From the NCBI GenBank assembly GCA_003541285.1, contig DPMS01000182.1, forward strand, positions 1 to 5,304: a stretch of 5,304 nucleotides of DNA, written 5' to 3'. Numbering within the stretch: the stretch's first letter is position 1; the number at the start of each line of letters is the position of its first letter. The notes under the pieces were generated by a model that was not told where the DNA came from, did no database searches, and saw only the letters and a program-made list of their open reading frames with translations. Of this stretch, positions 5,071 to 5,304 are shown piece after piece. The stretch is from Actinomycetota bacterium (GTDB lineage Bacteria > Actinomycetota > Actinomycetes > Streptosporangiales > Streptosporangiaceae). Made by a program: the position numbers and the translations under genes.

Positions 5071-5279
5071 ACGACAAGTCGGGCCAGCAGCCCAGCAGAA
5101 CCAGCCCCGGACTCCCGCGCAGGGTCCCAGGTGAGACCTGCACATGCACGATCCGGCCAGCGAACCCGGAGCGGAATCCAGTGCTACTCGCGCGCGTCCT
5201 GCGCGGCCTGGAGCACCTACCGGGCACGGCCGAGATTCGCCGACCTGCCAGCCGCGATCGGCCAGTCGGTGCCCTGTGA
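5067..5279 (+). CDS. Small hypothetical protein (70 residues), translationally coupled
   Basis: The ATG at 5067 overlaps the preceding TGA as ATGA, typical of translational coupling; no separate ribosome site is visible. The product is Arg- and Pro-rich: a flexible N terminus, CTCTIRPANPERNPVLLARVLRGLEHLP (about 25-52) as the most ordered part, then another basic tail. The two Cys form a C-T-C pair, too little to claim metal binding. Third-position GC is high but less extreme than in the neighbours, with several A-ending codons. I cannot assign a function. It could be one of a run of small genes continuing to the right. The chance that it is spurious is modest. Confidence 0.5.
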   Translation: MNDKSGQQPSRTSPGLPRRVPGETCTCTIRPANPERNPVLLARVLRGLEHLPGTAEIRRPASRDRPVGAL

Positions 5280-5304
5280 GGACTTTCTTCACGTCATCAA
5301 GGGC

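Noticed and set aside
5276..5304. Possible next gene starting at a GTG overlapping the 70-residue gene's stop (GTGA)
   Set aside because: Only nine codons are visible before the window ends, with no ribosome site or recognisable sequence, so it cannot be supported.
1..5304. tRNA gene or attachment site in the window
   Set aside because: I saw no cloverleaf-like sequence or direct repeat suitable for an att core; the expected place is beyond the left edge, past the int 3' end.

Overview
This window comes from a high-GC actinobacterium, most likely a Streptomyces-like filamentous genus. The coding regions have strong GC third-position bias, GTG starts are frequent, and the protein families are typical of actinomycetes: a DUF5753-type XRE regulator, an RsbW-like ATPase, a PP2C-like phosphatase, and an AlpA/Xis-like protein beside a tyrosine integrase. 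I read it as one end of an integrated mobile element (actinomycete integrative element or prophage-like) together with its control region. The attachment site and the 3' end of int would lie left of base 1. No rep, tra or structural genes are visible, so the class of element is not decided.

Layout. Bases 1-1027, minus strand: a frameshifted tyrosine integrase, cut by the left edge, preceded by a small Xis-like helix-turn-helix gene that it overlaps by one base (TAATG). Bases 1028-1334: non-coding, with a perfect 20-bp inverted repeat and a third copy of the same CTAG motif. Bases 1335-3012, minus strand: a two-gene unit of a PP2C-like phosphatase preceded by an HTH-plus-putative-sensor protein, 16 nt apart. 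Bases 3013-3226: a promoter region with a GTCTAG-N4-CTAGAC palindrome, and a GC-rich hairpin after the next gene. Bases 3227-3619, minus strand: an RsbW-like ATP-binding protein. Bases 3690-4550, minus strand: an XRE-DUF5753 regulator. Bases 4551-4767: a divergent promoter region. Bases 4768-5279, plus strand: two small ATGA-overlapping genes of unknown function.

The main result is non-coding. CTAG, normally rare in such DNA, occurs 11 times by my reading, and 9 of these lie in the promoter or intergenic regions. They form a recurrent motif around CCCCCTAGAC, found upstream of xis/int, the HTH-sensor gene, the ATPase gene and the rightward small genes. A second motif, TATTCA-N10-TGAAT, occurs at just two places, the ATPase promoter and the divergent XRE/small-gene promoter. 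In both it comes immediately before the CTAG motif. This suggests a two-layer control circuit: an XRE repressor plus an unknown CTAG-binding factor. It would tie together the excision/integration genes, a kinase/phosphatase signalling pair and a rightward operon. The circuit is inferred; the repeats are seen directly.
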